Notes under the pieces: generated by a model
The model's database searches: none
What the model saw: only the letters and a program-made list of their open reading frames with translations
What the model was told of the DNA's origin: nothing
Part shown: positions 49,477 through 58,210 of the stretch, piece by piece
Position numbering within the stretch: the stretch's first letter is position 1
How the letters are laid out: every line of letters starts with the position of its first letter
Position numbers and translations under genes: made by a program
NCBI RefSeq assembly: GCF_009649175.1
Contig: NZ_WJPO01000001.1
Span: 248,001-312,000, forward strand
DNA length: 64,000 nucleotides
Reading direction: 5' to 3'
From: Rhodovulum strictum
GTDB taxonomy: Bacteria > Pseudomonadota > Alphaproteobacteria > Rhodobacterales > Rhodobacteraceae

Positions 49477-50247
49477 TCAGCCGCGGCCAGCCACCTGTTC
49501 CAGCCGTTGCCGGGCAATGGCCTCGTTGCGCTCGGATTGCAGGTGGTCGGACAGCGCGGTTTCGACATAGCTAAGATGCCGTTCCACCGCGGCGCGGGCG
49601 CCCGGCGCGTCGCGGGCCTGCAACGCCGCGTTGATCGCGCGGTGCTGATCCAGCAGCATCGCCCGCGTGGTGCGCTGGCTGAACATGATCTGGCGGTTGT
49701 AGAACACGCCTGCGCGCAACAGATCGAACATGGCGCGCATCACATGCAGCATGACCAGGTTGTGGCTGGCCTCGATGATGGCGATGTGGAACTCGGCATC
49801 CAGCCGGGCTTCGTCGGCGGGGTTGCGCTTTTCATGCGCGGCCTCCATCCGGCGAAAGATCGCGTCGATCACCGCCAGATCGGTGTCCGAGCCGCGACGG
49901 GCGGCGCGTTCGGCCGCCATCGCCTCGATGTCGCGGCGAAAGGCGATGTAGTCGAACAGCGCCTCGTCATGGCGGGCGAAAAGCTGCACCAGCGCCTCGG
50001 GGAAGGCGGCGCCCAGCACTTCGGCCACGAACAGACCCGCGCCGGGGCGGCTGACCAGCAGCCCGCGATCCTGCAACTCGGCGATGGCTTCGCGCAGCGA
50101 GGGGCGCGAGACGCCCAGCCGCTCGGCCAGATCGCGTTCCGAGGGCAGCCGTTCGCCCGGGCGCAGGATGCCGCGCAGGATCAGAAGCTCGATCTGGCGC
50201 ACGACGGCGCCCGACAGCTTCTCGGGGTGAACCTTCTGGAAGGGCAT
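49477..50247 (-). CDS. FadR/PdhR-type GntR regulator with FCD domain
   Basis: 256 residues. Winged helix with LSGAVVRQIELLILRGILRP, RLPSERDLAERLGVSRPSLR and EAIAELQDRGLLVSRPGAG, then an FCD domain (about 95-235) with metal-site histidines in EFHIAIIEASHN and VERHLSYVE. The pattern is that of PdhR/LldR, sensors of pyruvate or lactate; the true ligand is unknown. A palindrome CGGTCA-N7-TGACCG lies 18 bp before the start, fitting autoregulation. No metabolic gene is adjacent. Confidence 0.9.
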   Translation of the reverse strand: MPFQKVHPEKLSGAVVRQIELLILRGILRPGERLPSERDLAERLGVSRPSLREAIAELQDRGLLVSRPGAGLFVAEVLGAAFPEALVQLFARHDEALFDYIAFRRDIEAMAAERAARRGSDTDLAVIDAIFRRMEAAHEKRNPADEARLDAEFHIAIIEASHNLVMLHVMRAMFDLLRAGVFYNRQIMFSQRTTRAMLLDQHRAINAALQARDAPGARAAVERHLSYVETALSDHLQSERNEAIARQRLEQVAGRG

Positions 50248-50265
50248 GGCCGGACTCCCTGAAAT

Positions 50266-50284
50266 CGGTCAGAAGATATGACCG
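50266..50284. promoter_or_regulatory. Palindrome CGGTCA-N7-TGACCG before the PdhR-like gene
   Basis: Perfect 6-bp half-sites, 18 bp upstream of the ATG. GGTC/GACC half-sites are typical of PdhR/LldR-type FCD regulators, so this is a likely auto-operator. Confidence 0.55.
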
Positions 50285-50352
50285 CCTTGCGGGGAGCGGC
50301 AACGGCAAATGCGCATCGCCCCCGCCGGACAGGCCAGCGGGGGCGGCATTGG

Positions 50353-51015
50353 TCAGTTGGTCGGGCGGATGATGATCTCGACCCTGCGGTTCTGTGCCCG
50401 GCCTTCGGGCGTCAGGTTCGACGCGATCGGCTGTTCCTCGCCCCGGCCAAAGGCGCGGATGCGCCGCGGATCGACGCCCGACCCGGTCAGCACCGCCGCG
50501 ACGGCACCCGCCCGGCGGGACGACAGATCCTGGTTGTGGGCGGCCGAGCCGGTGTTGTCGGTATGGCCGATGATGTCCACGGTGCTGTTGGGATACTGGT
50601 TCAGGTTGCGCGCCAGCCCCCGCAGATCCTCGCGCAGGTCGGGCCGGACCGCGGCGCTGTCGATGGCAAACAGGATGTCCTGCGGCATGGTCACGACAAG
50701 CTGCGAGCCGGTATTGACCACGTTGATCCGGTCATTGCCCATGTCGCGGCGCAGATCGGCCGCCTGCCGGTCAAGCCCGCTGCCGATCGCCGCACCGGCC
50801 GCCGCGCCGACCGCGGCACCCACCAGCGCATCGCGCGCGTCGCGCTTGCCGCCATCGGTGACGATCATGCCGGTGACCGCGCCAAGGCCCGCACCGATCA
50901 GCGCGCCTTCCTTGGTGCGCTGGCGGGGATCGCCGGTATCGGTGGTGGTCGGCGTGCAGGCCGCCAGCGCCAGCGCGCCGGCCGCGGCCACTATAAGGGG
51001 GGTCTTCGCTCGCAT
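50353..51015 (-). CDS. OmpA-family lipoprotein (YiaD-like)
   Basis: 220 residues. Lipoprotein signal peptide with lipobox LALAAC (Cys20); a glycine-rich hydrophobic stretch (EGALIGAGLGAVTGMIVTDG and ALVGAAVGAAAGAAIGSGLD) resembling the glycine-zipper segment; then an OmpA C-terminal domain (about 105-218) with TVDIIGHTDNTGSAAHNQDL, SSRRAGAVAAVL and GRAQNRRVEIII. The domain binds peptidoglycan, so the protein links outer membrane and cell wall. Full-length YiaD-type. Confidence 0.93.
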   Translation of the reverse strand: MRAKTPLIVAAAGALALAACTPTTTDTGDPRQRTKEGALIGAGLGAVTGMIVTDGGKRDARDALVGAAVGAAAGAAIGSGLDRQAADLRRDMGNDRINVVNTGSQLVVTMPQDILFAIDSAAVRPDLREDLRGLARNLNQYPNSTVDIIGHTDNTGSAAHNQDLSSRRAGAVAAVLTGSGVDPRRIRAFGRGEEQPIASNLTPEGRAQNRRVEIIIRPTN

Positions 51016-51124
51016 CGGTTCTGCCTCTTGCTTCAGGCCCGGCTGATCCGGACATCGCGCCCGAATATAGTGAATCCGGCGCCTCGATGCGAGGGCATGC
51101 AGGGGCTGGGCGGCAAGTTGCCGA

Positions 51125-51973
51125 TCACGGCTCTGTGCCTGCCGCCTCGGCGCGGGCCCCTTCCCAGGCCAGCATCGCGCGCTTGACCGGCAGCCCCCAG
51201 TGATAGCCGCCCAGCCCGCCACCTGCGCGCAGGACGCGGTGGCAGGGGATCAGGAAGGCGACCGGATTGCGCCCGACCGCCGTGCCCACCGCGCGCGCGG
51301 CGCGCGGGCTGCCGATGGCGCGGGCGATTTCCGCATAGGTGGTGACCTGGCCCGAGGGGATCGCCAGAAGCGCCTCCCAGACCTTGATCTGGAACGGGGC
51401 GCCGATCAGGTGCAGGGCCGTGCCGCCCGTGCCGAAGGCAGCGGCGACAAGCGGCGCGATGGCGTCGGGGTCTTCGACGAAATGCGCGGCGGGCCAGCGG
51501 GCGGTCAGGTCGGCATGGGCGGCGGCGGGGCCGGTTTCGTCGGTGAAGGCCAGCCCGCACAGGCCGCGATCGGTGGCCATGGCCAGCGCCGGGCCGAACG
51601 ACGTTGCGAACAGGCCGTGGCGGATCGTCAGCCCCGCCCCGGCGCGCGCATAGACACCGGGGCTCATCGCCTCCCATGTCAGGAACAGGTCGTGCAGCCG
51701 CCCCGCGCCCGACAGGCCCAGCGCATCCGCCGTCGCCAGCGTGGTGAACCGCTCGCGCATCAGGGTGCGGGCATGGTCGAGCGTCAGGTATTGCTGGTAC
51801 CGCTTGGGCGAGACCCCGGCCCAGCGCGAGAAGACGCGCTGGAAATGCGCGGGGCTCATGTCCATCTCGGCCGCCAGCCGGTCAAGCGGCAGCGCATGCC
51901 CGCCCGCCGCGTCGATCCGGTCGATGGCGCGGCGGATGATCTGGTAATGGTAACTGTCGGTGGTATCCTGCAT
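51125..51973 (-). CDS. Ada-type protein: AraC HTH fused to O6-alkylguanine-DNA alkyltransferase
   Basis: 282 residues. Residues 10-105 are an AraC helix-turn-helix (MSPAHFQRVFSRWAGVSPKR); residues 120-275 are the alkyltransferase with the acceptor cysteine in FLIPCHRVLRAGGGLGGYHW. The N-terminal Cys4 zinc domain that senses methyl-phosphotriesters in E. coli Ada is missing, so it can repair O6-alkylguanine but cannot be switched on in the classic way. Such short Ada forms are common in alphaproteobacteria. Confidence 0.9.
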   Translation of the reverse strand: MQDTTDSYHYQIIRRAIDRIDAAGGHALPLDRLAAEMDMSPAHFQRVFSRWAGVSPKRYQQYLTLDHARTLMRERFTTLATADALGLSGAGRLHDLFLTWEAMSPGVYARAGAGLTIRHGLFATSFGPALAMATDRGLCGLAFTDETGPAAAHADLTARWPAAHFVEDPDAIAPLVAAAFGTGGTALHLIGAPFQIKVWEALLAIPSGQVTTYAEIARAIGSPRAARAVGTAVGRNPVAFLIPCHRVLRAGGGLGGYHWGLPVKRAMLAWEGARAEAAGTEP

Positions 51974-52067
51974 GGGTCGAGGATAGGCGCCGCGCGGCAG
52001 GGGCGCGACCCGAAACATGCGCGAAATCGCCGTTGCCTGGGCGCGGCCTTGCGGGCATAGGGATGGC

Positions 52068-52712
52068 ATGGCGCAGCCGCTCGATTACAGAACGATCCGC
52101 GAGATCTTTGCCCGCTTTCAGGCCGCCGAGCCCGAGCCGAAGGGCGAGCTTGAGCATGTCAACGCCTATACGCTGCTGGTCGCCGTGGCGCTGTCGGCGC
52201 AGGCGACCGATGTGGGGGTGAACCGGGCCACGCGGGGGCTGTTCGCGGTGGTGGACACGCCCGAAAAGATGCTGGCTTTGGGCGAAGAGGGGCTGATCGG
52301 GCATATCCGCACGATCGGGCTTTACCGCAACAAGGCGAAGAACGTGATCGCGCTGTCGCGCATCCTTGTCGAGGAATATGGCGGCGCGGTGCCGTCCTCG
52401 CGCGCGGCGTTGCAGGCGCTGCCCGGCGTGGGGCGCAAGACGGCGAATGTGGTGCTGAACATGTGGTGGGGGCTGCCCGCGCAGGCGGTGGACACCCATA
52501 TCTTTCGCGTCGGCAACCGCACCCGCATCGCGCCCGGAAAGAGTGTCGAGGCGGTCGAGCGCGCCATCGAGGACAATGTTCCCGCCGAATTCCAGCGCCA
52601 TGCCCATCACTGGCTGATCCTGCATGGCCGTTACGTCTGCAAGGCGCGCAAGCCTGTCTGCGCCAATTGCCTGATCCGCGATCTCTGCCCATACGAGGAC
52701 AAGACCTTATGA
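52068..52712 (+). CDS. nth: Endonuclease III
   Basis: 214 residues. A bifunctional glycosylase/AP-lyase for oxidised pyrimidines. Helix-hairpin-helix LPGVGRKTANVVLNMWWG with the catalytic lysine, the aspartate in VDTHIFRVGNRT, and the C-terminal [4Fe-4S] ligands in CKARKPVCANCLIRDLC (C-X6-C-X2-C-X5-C). Divergent from the Ada gene, a repair pair. The ATG of the next kinase overlaps its stop (ATGA). Confidence 0.96.
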   Translation: MAQPLDYRTIREIFARFQAAEPEPKGELEHVNAYTLLVAVALSAQATDVGVNRATRGLFAVVDTPEKMLALGEEGLIGHIRTIGLYRNKAKNVIALSRILVEEYGGAVPSSRAALQALPGVGRKTANVVLNMWWGLPAQAVDTHIFRVGNRTRIAPGKSVEAVERAIEDNVPAEFQRHAHHWLILHGRYVCKARKPVCANCLIRDLCPYEDKTL

Positions 52713-53704
52713 CCAAACCCTATCACGTCGTCGGCATCGGCAATGCGCTGGTCGACATCCTGGCCCATGCCGAAGACGCGTTTCTGGCCGATAACGGCAT
52801 CGAGAAGGGGATCATGCAGCTGATCGACATGCAGCGCGCGGTCGATCTCTATGGCCGGGTGGGTCCGGCGCAGGAGATCTCGGGCGGGTCGGCGGCGAAC
52901 ACGATTGCGGGCATCGCCCAGCTTGGCGGGCGGACGGCCTATGTCGGCAAGGTCAAGGACGACCAGTTGGGTGCGATCTTTGCCCATGATCTGCGCGCGC
53001 AGGGGGCGCATTACACGACCCGCCCCGCGCCCGGGGACACCGAGGGCGAAACCGGGCGCTGCATCGTGCTGGTGACACCCGATGGCGAGCGGTCGATGAA
53101 CACCTATCTGGGCGTCACCGAGCATCTGACACCAGCCGATATCGACGAACGCCAGATGGCCGGGGCCGAATGGATCTATCTTGAGGGTTATCGCTTCGAT
53201 GGGCCGGAAAGCCATGAGGCATTTGCCAAGGCCATCGGCGCGGCCAAGTCGGCGCGGGGGCGGGTGTCGCTGACGCTGTCCGATCCGTTCTGCGTGGAAC
53301 GCCATCGCGATGCGTTCCGGCGGATGATCCGCGAGGATGTGGACCTGCTGTTCGCGAACCGGGCCGAGATCCTGTCGATGTACGAGACCGACGACTTTTC
53401 CGAGGCGCTGAGCCGGGCCGCTGCCGAGATCGACATCGTGGCCTGCACCGACAGCGAGAATGGTGCGCATATCCTGGCCGAGGGGCAGCACTGGCATGTG
53501 CCCGCGGTGCCGACGCAGGTGGTGGATGCGACCGGGGCGGGCGATCTGTTCGCGGCGGCGTTCCTGTGGGGGCTGACCCATGGCCATGATCTGGAACGTT
53601 GCGGGCGGATGGGCTGTGTTGCGGCGAGCGAGATCATCAGCCATATCGGCGCGCGCCCCGAGGCCGATCTGTCGGCGCTGTTCCGTCAGCACGGGCTGGT
53701 CTGA
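52709..53704 (+). CDS. PfkB-family sugar kinase, probably adenosine kinase
   Basis: 331 residues. Ribokinase fold with the substrate motif SGGSAANTIAGIAQLGGRTA and the ATP/anion-hole motif DATGAGDLFAAAFLWG with the catalytic aspartate. YHVVGIGNALVDILAHAEDA at the N-terminus matches alphaproteobacterial proteins annotated as adenosine kinase; other nucleoside or sugar substrates are possible. Coupled to nth by a 4-bp overlap. Confidence 0.88.
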   Translation: MTKPYHVVGIGNALVDILAHAEDAFLADNGIEKGIMQLIDMQRAVDLYGRVGPAQEISGGSAANTIAGIAQLGGRTAYVGKVKDDQLGAIFAHDLRAQGAHYTTRPAPGDTEGETGRCIVLVTPDGERSMNTYLGVTEHLTPADIDERQMAGAEWIYLEGYRFDGPESHEAFAKAIGAAKSARGRVSLTLSDPFCVERHRDAFRRMIREDVDLLFANRAEILSMYETDDFSEALSRAAAEIDIVACTDSENGAHILAEGQHWHVPAVPTQVVDATGAGDLFAAAFLWGLTHGHDLERCGRMGCVAASEIISHIGARPEADLSALFRQHGLV

Positions 53705-53844
53705 GCCCTTCTTTCCGCTTCGGAAAACCGTGATCCGGGCGTAGACTGGCGCCCGGGCCGGTGAGGGGCCTTGCTGTGGTTTCCCAGTGCGTTCCGTTTC
53801 CTGCCCCCGTGCCGGTGAGCGTTGAACCATAGGGGGGAAAGGCC
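53705..53844. other. Gap with two small hairpins
   Basis: TTTCCG-CTT-CGGAAA (53712-53726) directly after the kinase and CCGGGCG-N8-CGCCCGG (53735-53756). The first may help end the kinase transcript; neither has a U-tract. Confidence 0.35.
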
Positions 53845-55089
53845 ATGGGAGATCTGTCGCGATACGTGATCCTGCGCGACCGCAATGCCGATCTGCGCAA
53901 GCGCGTGACGGGCGAGGCATTCGTCGAGGCACCGGGAATGGCCGGCATGCTGGGCGAGGCGGCCGGGCCGCGGCTGGGGGCGATGCTGCCGCCCGGCCCC
54001 GAACTGGACATGGCCGATCTGACCGCGCACGAGGCCAAGGACGCGCTGCGCCAGGGCGATGTGGTGGGGGTCGTGCGCTCGATCCCGACGGCGCTGATCG
54101 CGCCGAAGGACAATCCCGCCAATGCCGCCGCGACCGACACCTGGGGCATCAAGGCGGTGCGCGCCGATGCCTCGCCCTTTACCGGCGCAGGCGTCAAGGT
54201 GGCGGTGCTGGATACCGGCATCGACGCGACCCACCCGGCCTTTTCCGGGATGCTGCTGGTCCAGCAGGATTTCACCGGCGAGGGCGATGGCGATGCGAAC
54301 GGCCATGGCACCCATTGCGCGGGCACGATCTTTGGCCGCGACGTGAACGGCCAGCGCATCGGCGTGGCGCGTGGGGTCGGCGAGGCGTTCATCGGCAAGG
54401 TGCTGAGTGCGTCAGGCTCGGGCACGTCCGAGATGATGTTCAGCGCGCTCAAGCGGGCGTCGGAGGAACGGGTTCAGGTGATCTCGATGTCGCTGGGCTT
54501 CGATTTTCCGGGCCTGGTCAAGTTTCTGATCGAACAGGAGGATTTCCCCGCCGATCTGGCCACCTGGATCGCGCTGGAAGGGTTCCGCACCAATCTGGCG
54601 ATGTTCAATGCGCTGATGAACATGATCCGCCAGCAGGCGGTGTTCGATGGCGGAACGGTGGGGATCGCGGCCAGCGGCAATGAAAGCCGGCGCGAGATCC
54701 ATCCCAATTACGAGGTCGGCGCCTCGGTGCCGGCGGTGGCCGAAGGCTGCATCGCGGTGGGCGCGTTCCAGCAGGGCGCGGCGGGGCTGCGGATTGCCGA
54801 TTTCTCGAACACCAATCCGGATATTGCCGCGCCGGGCGTGGGCGTGCTGTCGGCACGGACGGGGGGCGGGCTGGTCGCGCTGTCGGGCACCTCGATGGCC
54901 TGTCCGCATGTGGCAGGGCTGGCCGCGCTGTGGTGGGAGGCGACGCGCGCGGGTGCGCTGCCCGCCAATGCCGGGACGGTGACGATGCGGCTGTTGTCCT
55001 CGGCCACGGTGGCGGGGATCGCGCCGGGGGTTCAGGTGGCCGATCGCGGGCAGGGGCTGGCGCAGGCGCCGCTGTCGCCGATCGGCTGA
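53845..55089 (+). CDS. S8 subtilisin-like serine protease without signal peptide
   Basis: 414 residues. The triad is intact: Asp123 in VAVLDTGIDATHP, His154 in NGHGTHCAGTI and Ser350 in LSGTSMACPHVAGLAALW, plus the oxyanion Asn279 in AASGNES. About 100 residues precede the catalytic domain and may act as an inhibitory propeptide. No signal peptide or membrane helix is present, so the enzyme is cytosolic or exported by an unusual route. GGGGGGAAAGG precedes the ATG closely. No immunity or exporter gene is adjacent. Confidence 0.9.
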   Translation: MGDLSRYVILRDRNADLRKRVTGEAFVEAPGMAGMLGEAAGPRLGAMLPPGPELDMADLTAHEAKDALRQGDVVGVVRSIPTALIAPKDNPANAAATDTWGIKAVRADASPFTGAGVKVAVLDTGIDATHPAFSGMLLVQQDFTGEGDGDANGHGTHCAGTIFGRDVNGQRIGVARGVGEAFIGKVLSASGSGTSEMMFSALKRASEERVQVISMSLGFDFPGLVKFLIEQEDFPADLATWIALEGFRTNLAMFNALMNMIRQQAVFDGGTVGIAASGNESRREIHPNYEVGASVPAVAEGCIAVGAFQQGAAGLRIADFSNTNPDIAAPGVGVLSARTGGGLVALSGTSMACPHVAGLAALWWEATRAGALPANAGTVTMRLLSSATVAGIAPGVQVADRGQGLAQAPLSPIG

Positions 55090-55101
55090 AGGCAGCCGGG
55101 A

Positions 55102-55920
55102 TCAGTCGCCCAGCTTGGCATGCACCTCGTCAAGGTCGATCTCGCCCAGCGGCATCCGGTTGGCGGGATTGGCGAAATCGTAGCGAAAGAGTTCGAAGTC
55201 GCGGCGATAGATCTCGTGCATCAGATGCATGGCGAGGTCGTCGAAATAGGCCTCGACCGGGTGGGCACGCTTTGGCCCGTGGGATGCGGATTCGTTGAAC
55301 CGGGGAATGGCGGCGAGGTCCACCCGGTGCGGGGGGGCGGCGGCGTCCAGCACGGCCTGCATCCCCTCGTCGAAACGTTCGGTGAAGAAGATGCGGTCAT
55401 AGCGCCCGCCGCCCAGGATGAAGGTCGAGATATGGCCCGACATGGCCGACCAGTGGATGTCGGGCTCCATCGGTTTTCGCCAGCGGATGGTGTCGCGGGC
55501 GAACAGCAGAAAGCGGCGGAAGCTGGCGATCTGGTCGAATTCGGCGCTGCCATCCGCGCCGCCGACATCTATGCCGTACTTCTGGACCAGCATCGGCACC
55601 AGCTTGCCGCGATAGCGGTTGCCATTGCGCTGGATGCCGCAGATCTTGTCGAAGAACGACGACAGGATGCGGGAATAGGGATTGCGCACGCAGGTAAAGG
55701 CGGGCGCTCTGCGGGCACGCACCACACGGTCGATCGGGCCCTGGCTGTCCTCTTGCGCCCATTTGTGCAGCCCTTCGGTGGCATCATGGATGTCGCCGTC
55801 GAAGAAATGCCCATGATCCGAGTAATAGAGGATCTGGCCGATGGTCGAGCAGGCGCATTTCGGCACGACGCGGTAGACCATGCTTTCGCTGGTCGTCATC
55901 CAGGTGCCGGGAAAGCCCAT
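55102..55920 (-). CDS. Sulfotransferase family 2 protein
   Basis: 272 residues. The PAPS-binding motifs are visible: YRVVPKCACSTIGQILYYSD (5'-phosphosulfate site) and FTCVRNPYSRILSSFFDKI (3'-phosphate site), as in carbohydrate sulfotransferases. No membrane anchor. It probably sulfates a surface or secreted glycan. Divergent from the GT14 gene 132 bp away, which would suit a joint role in glycan decoration (inference from position). Convergent with the subtilase, 12 bp apart. Confidence 0.87.
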   Translation of the reverse strand: MGFPGTWMTTSESMVYRVVPKCACSTIGQILYYSDHGHFFDGDIHDATEGLHKWAQEDSQGPIDRVVRARRAPAFTCVRNPYSRILSSFFDKICGIQRNGNRYRGKLVPMLVQKYGIDVGGADGSAEFDQIASFRRFLLFARDTIRWRKPMEPDIHWSAMSGHISTFILGGGRYDRIFFTERFDEGMQAVLDAAAPPHRVDLAAIPRFNESASHGPKRAHPVEAYFDDLAMHLMHEIYRRDFELFRYDFANPANRMPLGEIDLDEVHAKLGD

Positions 55921-56052
55921 CCTCGCCTCCGCTGCGATGGCGGGAACCTGCGCCGCCTCTGACCCGTTCTAGGCGAAAGACTCATAACAAATTTTCAACG
56001 AAGACCGGGGCATGGTCGGCGCACGCGAAAAACCGGAGCTGGGCCGCACGCG

Positions 56053-57630
56053 ATGGCGAGAATCGCCTTTATCCTTCTGTGCCACAAGGCACCAGACGAG
56101 GTCATTGCCCAGGCCCGGCGGCTGTGCGCGGCAGGCGATTACGTCGCGATCCACTATGACGGGCGCGCGCCCGCGGCCGAGTTCGCGGCGATAAGGGCGG
56201 CGCTGGCGGGCGATCCGGGGGTCGTGTTCGCGCGTCGGCGGGTGAAATGCGGCTGGGGCGCGTGGTCTCTGGTCGCGGCGACGCTGGAAGCGTTGCGCGC
56301 GGCGCTGGCGGCATTCCCGCGTGCCAGCCATTTCTACATGCTGTCGGGCGATTGCATGCCGATCAAGACGGCCGAACATGCCCATGCCTTTCTCGATGCG
56401 CGCGACGCCGACCATATCGAAAGCTTCGATTTCTTCCGCTCGGACTGGATCCGCACCGGGATACGGGAAGAACGGCTGATCTATCGCCATCCGTTCAACG
56501 AGCGCCGCCACAGGCGGCTGTTCCATGCCGCGCTTGCGGTTCAGCGGCGGCTGGGGCTCAGGCGCGCGATCCCGGCCGATCTGCGGGTGATGATCGGCAG
56601 CCAGTGGTGGTGCCTGCGTCGCCGCACGGTCGAGGTGGTGCTGGATTTCATCCGCGCCCGGCCCGACGTGGTGCGATTCTTTCGCGGCACATGGATCCCC
56701 GACGAAAGCTTTTTCCAGACGCTGGTGCGCCATCTGGTGCCCGAGGCCGAGATCAGCACCAGATCGCCAACCTTCCTGATGTTCACCGATTACGGGATGC
56801 CGGTGAGCTTTTACAACGACCATTACGACCTGTTGCTGGCGCAGGATTACCTGTTCGCGCGCAAGATCTCGCCCGAGGCGCAGGCGCTCAAGGCGCGGTT
56901 GGGCACGCTTTACGCCGCGACCGGCCTGCGCTTTCCGATCTCGGACGAGGGGCGGCGGCTGCATGAATTCCTGACCGGCCGGGGAAGGGTCGGGCGCCGC
57001 TTCGCGCCGCGCATCTGGGAAACCGAGGCAAGCCTGGGCAGCGGGCGCGAATTGCTGATCGTGACCAGCAAGAAATGGCATCTGGCCCGGCGGCTGGTCG
57101 CGCGCATGGCCGAGGTCGCGGACGTGCCGGGGGTCGGCTACCTGTTCGACGAACAGGCGGCGGGCCTGCCCGATCTGGGCGGCATCGGGGAAAGCCTTGA
57201 AAAGCGCAACCGCCACCGCCGCGCTCTGGTGCGGATGCTGTTCGACCATTTCGGCACCGACCGGCTGGCGATCTGCCTAGACACCTCGGGCATCGAGGCG
57301 ATGCGCGATTTCCACACCGACCGCGCCCGCGTGGGGGTGCTGGAAATCCGCTGCGATTTCAGCGATGCCGATCTGGCCGGGCATGCGCGGCGCGTCGGTC
57401 TGGCGGGCGAGCAGACCCCGGCCGAGGCGCTGGACCGGCTGCTGCCGACGATCCGGCGCGACATCGCCTTTGAAAGCGACCGGCTGGACGGGGCGGGCTT
57501 TGCCGGTCTTCTGCGCATCGACCAGCGCCGCGCGCCCGCCGAAAACACGGCCGCTCTGGCGCAGTTCCTCTCGATCCCTTACGAAGCGGCAGGCAAGATC
57601 GCCAGGACCGACCAGCTTTTCGCCGATTGA
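56053..57630 (+). CDS. GT14 (core-2/I-branching) glycosyltransferase with C-terminal DUF5928-like domain
   Basis: 525 residues. The first 290 resemble beta-1,6-N-acetylglucosaminyltransferases: FILLCHKAPDEV, YVAIHYDGRAPA, HFYMLSGDCMPIKT, VMIGSQWWCLRRRTV and WIPDESFFQTLVRHL are GT14 blocks. The rest (300-525: TSKKWHLARRLVARMAEV, LFDHFGTDRLAICLDTSGIE, RRDIAFESDRL) is a second domain seen fused to this GT in Rhodobacteraceae, of unknown role. No transmembrane helix, unlike the Golgi relatives. The ATG at 56053 has only a distant GGAG. HIT gene follows after 9 bp. Confidence 0.85.
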   Translation: MARIAFILLCHKAPDEVIAQARRLCAAGDYVAIHYDGRAPAAEFAAIRAALAGDPGVVFARRRVKCGWGAWSLVAATLEALRAALAAFPRASHFYMLSGDCMPIKTAEHAHAFLDARDADHIESFDFFRSDWIRTGIREERLIYRHPFNERRHRRLFHAALAVQRRLGLRRAIPADLRVMIGSQWWCLRRRTVEVVLDFIRARPDVVRFFRGTWIPDESFFQTLVRHLVPEAEISTRSPTFLMFTDYGMPVSFYNDHYDLLLAQDYLFARKISPEAQALKARLGTLYAATGLRFPISDEGRRLHEFLTGRGRVGRRFAPRIWETEASLGSGRELLIVTSKKWHLARRLVARMAEVADVPGVGYLFDEQAAGLPDLGGIGESLEKRNRHRRALVRMLFDHFGTDRLAICLDTSGIEAMRDFHTDRARVGVLEIRCDFSDADLAGHARRVGLAGEQTPAEALDRLLPTIRRDIAFESDRLDGAGFAGLLRIDQRRAPAENTAALAQFLSIPYEAAGKIARTDQLFAD

Positions 57631-57639
57631 GGAACCCCC

Positions 57640-58020
57640 ATGCCCTATGTCTATGACGATCAGAACGTGTTCGCCAGAATCCTGCGCGGCGAGATCCCGA
57701 ACGACACGGTGATGGAAACCACCTACACGCTGGCCTTCAACGACATCGCGCCGCAGGCCCCGGTGCATGTGCTGGTGATCCCCAAGGGGCCCTATGTCTG
57801 CTTCGACCATTTCGCACAGGACGCCTCGGCCGCCGAGATCGCCGATTTCACCCGCGTCCTGGGCGAGATCTGCCGGGCAAAGGGCTTGCAGCCTGGCGAG
57901 GGGGGCGCAGGCTACCGGCTGATCGCCAATTCCGGCCGCGACGCCATCCAGGAGGTGCCGCACATGCATGTGCATATCCTGGGCGGGCGCGATCTGGGCC
58001 GGATGCTGGCCCCGGCCTGA
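57640..58020 (+). CDS. HIT-family nucleotide hydrolase
   Basis: 126 residues. The histidine triad HMHVHILGGRDLG near the C-terminus, FARILRGEIPNDTVMETTYT at the start and APVHVLVIPKGPY place it in the Hint/PKCI branch, which hydrolyses purine phosphoramidates and AMP-lysine. GAGGAACCCCC precedes the ATG. A U-tract terminator lies about 90 bp beyond its stop. Confidence 0.94.
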   Translation: MPYVYDDQNVFARILRGEIPNDTVMETTYTLAFNDIAPQAPVHVLVIPKGPYVCFDHFAQDASAAEIADFTRVLGEICRAKGLQPGEGGAGYRLIANSGRDAIQEVPHMHVHILGGRDLGRMLAPA

Positions 58021-58107
58021 TCCGGCCCCCGGCTGACCAGAGGGCGGCCCTTGCCGACCCGTCTGCATGGCGGGTGCGGCGCGGGCCGCGCCCGTTCCGC
58101 CGCCTTT

Positions 58108-58128
58108 TCGGGCAGGCGCCCGATTTTT
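58108..58128 (+). terminator. Intrinsic terminator after the HIT gene
   Basis: TCGGGC-AGGC-GCCCGA followed directly by TTTTT. It separates the HIT transcript from the potBCA operon. Confidence 0.8.
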
Positions 58129-58210
58129 CGTCCGCCATGGCCCGTGCGGGGCTTGCGCAGGACAGCAACCCTACACATGATCGCCGCGAATCTGGAGGCG
58201 CGCGCAACGG

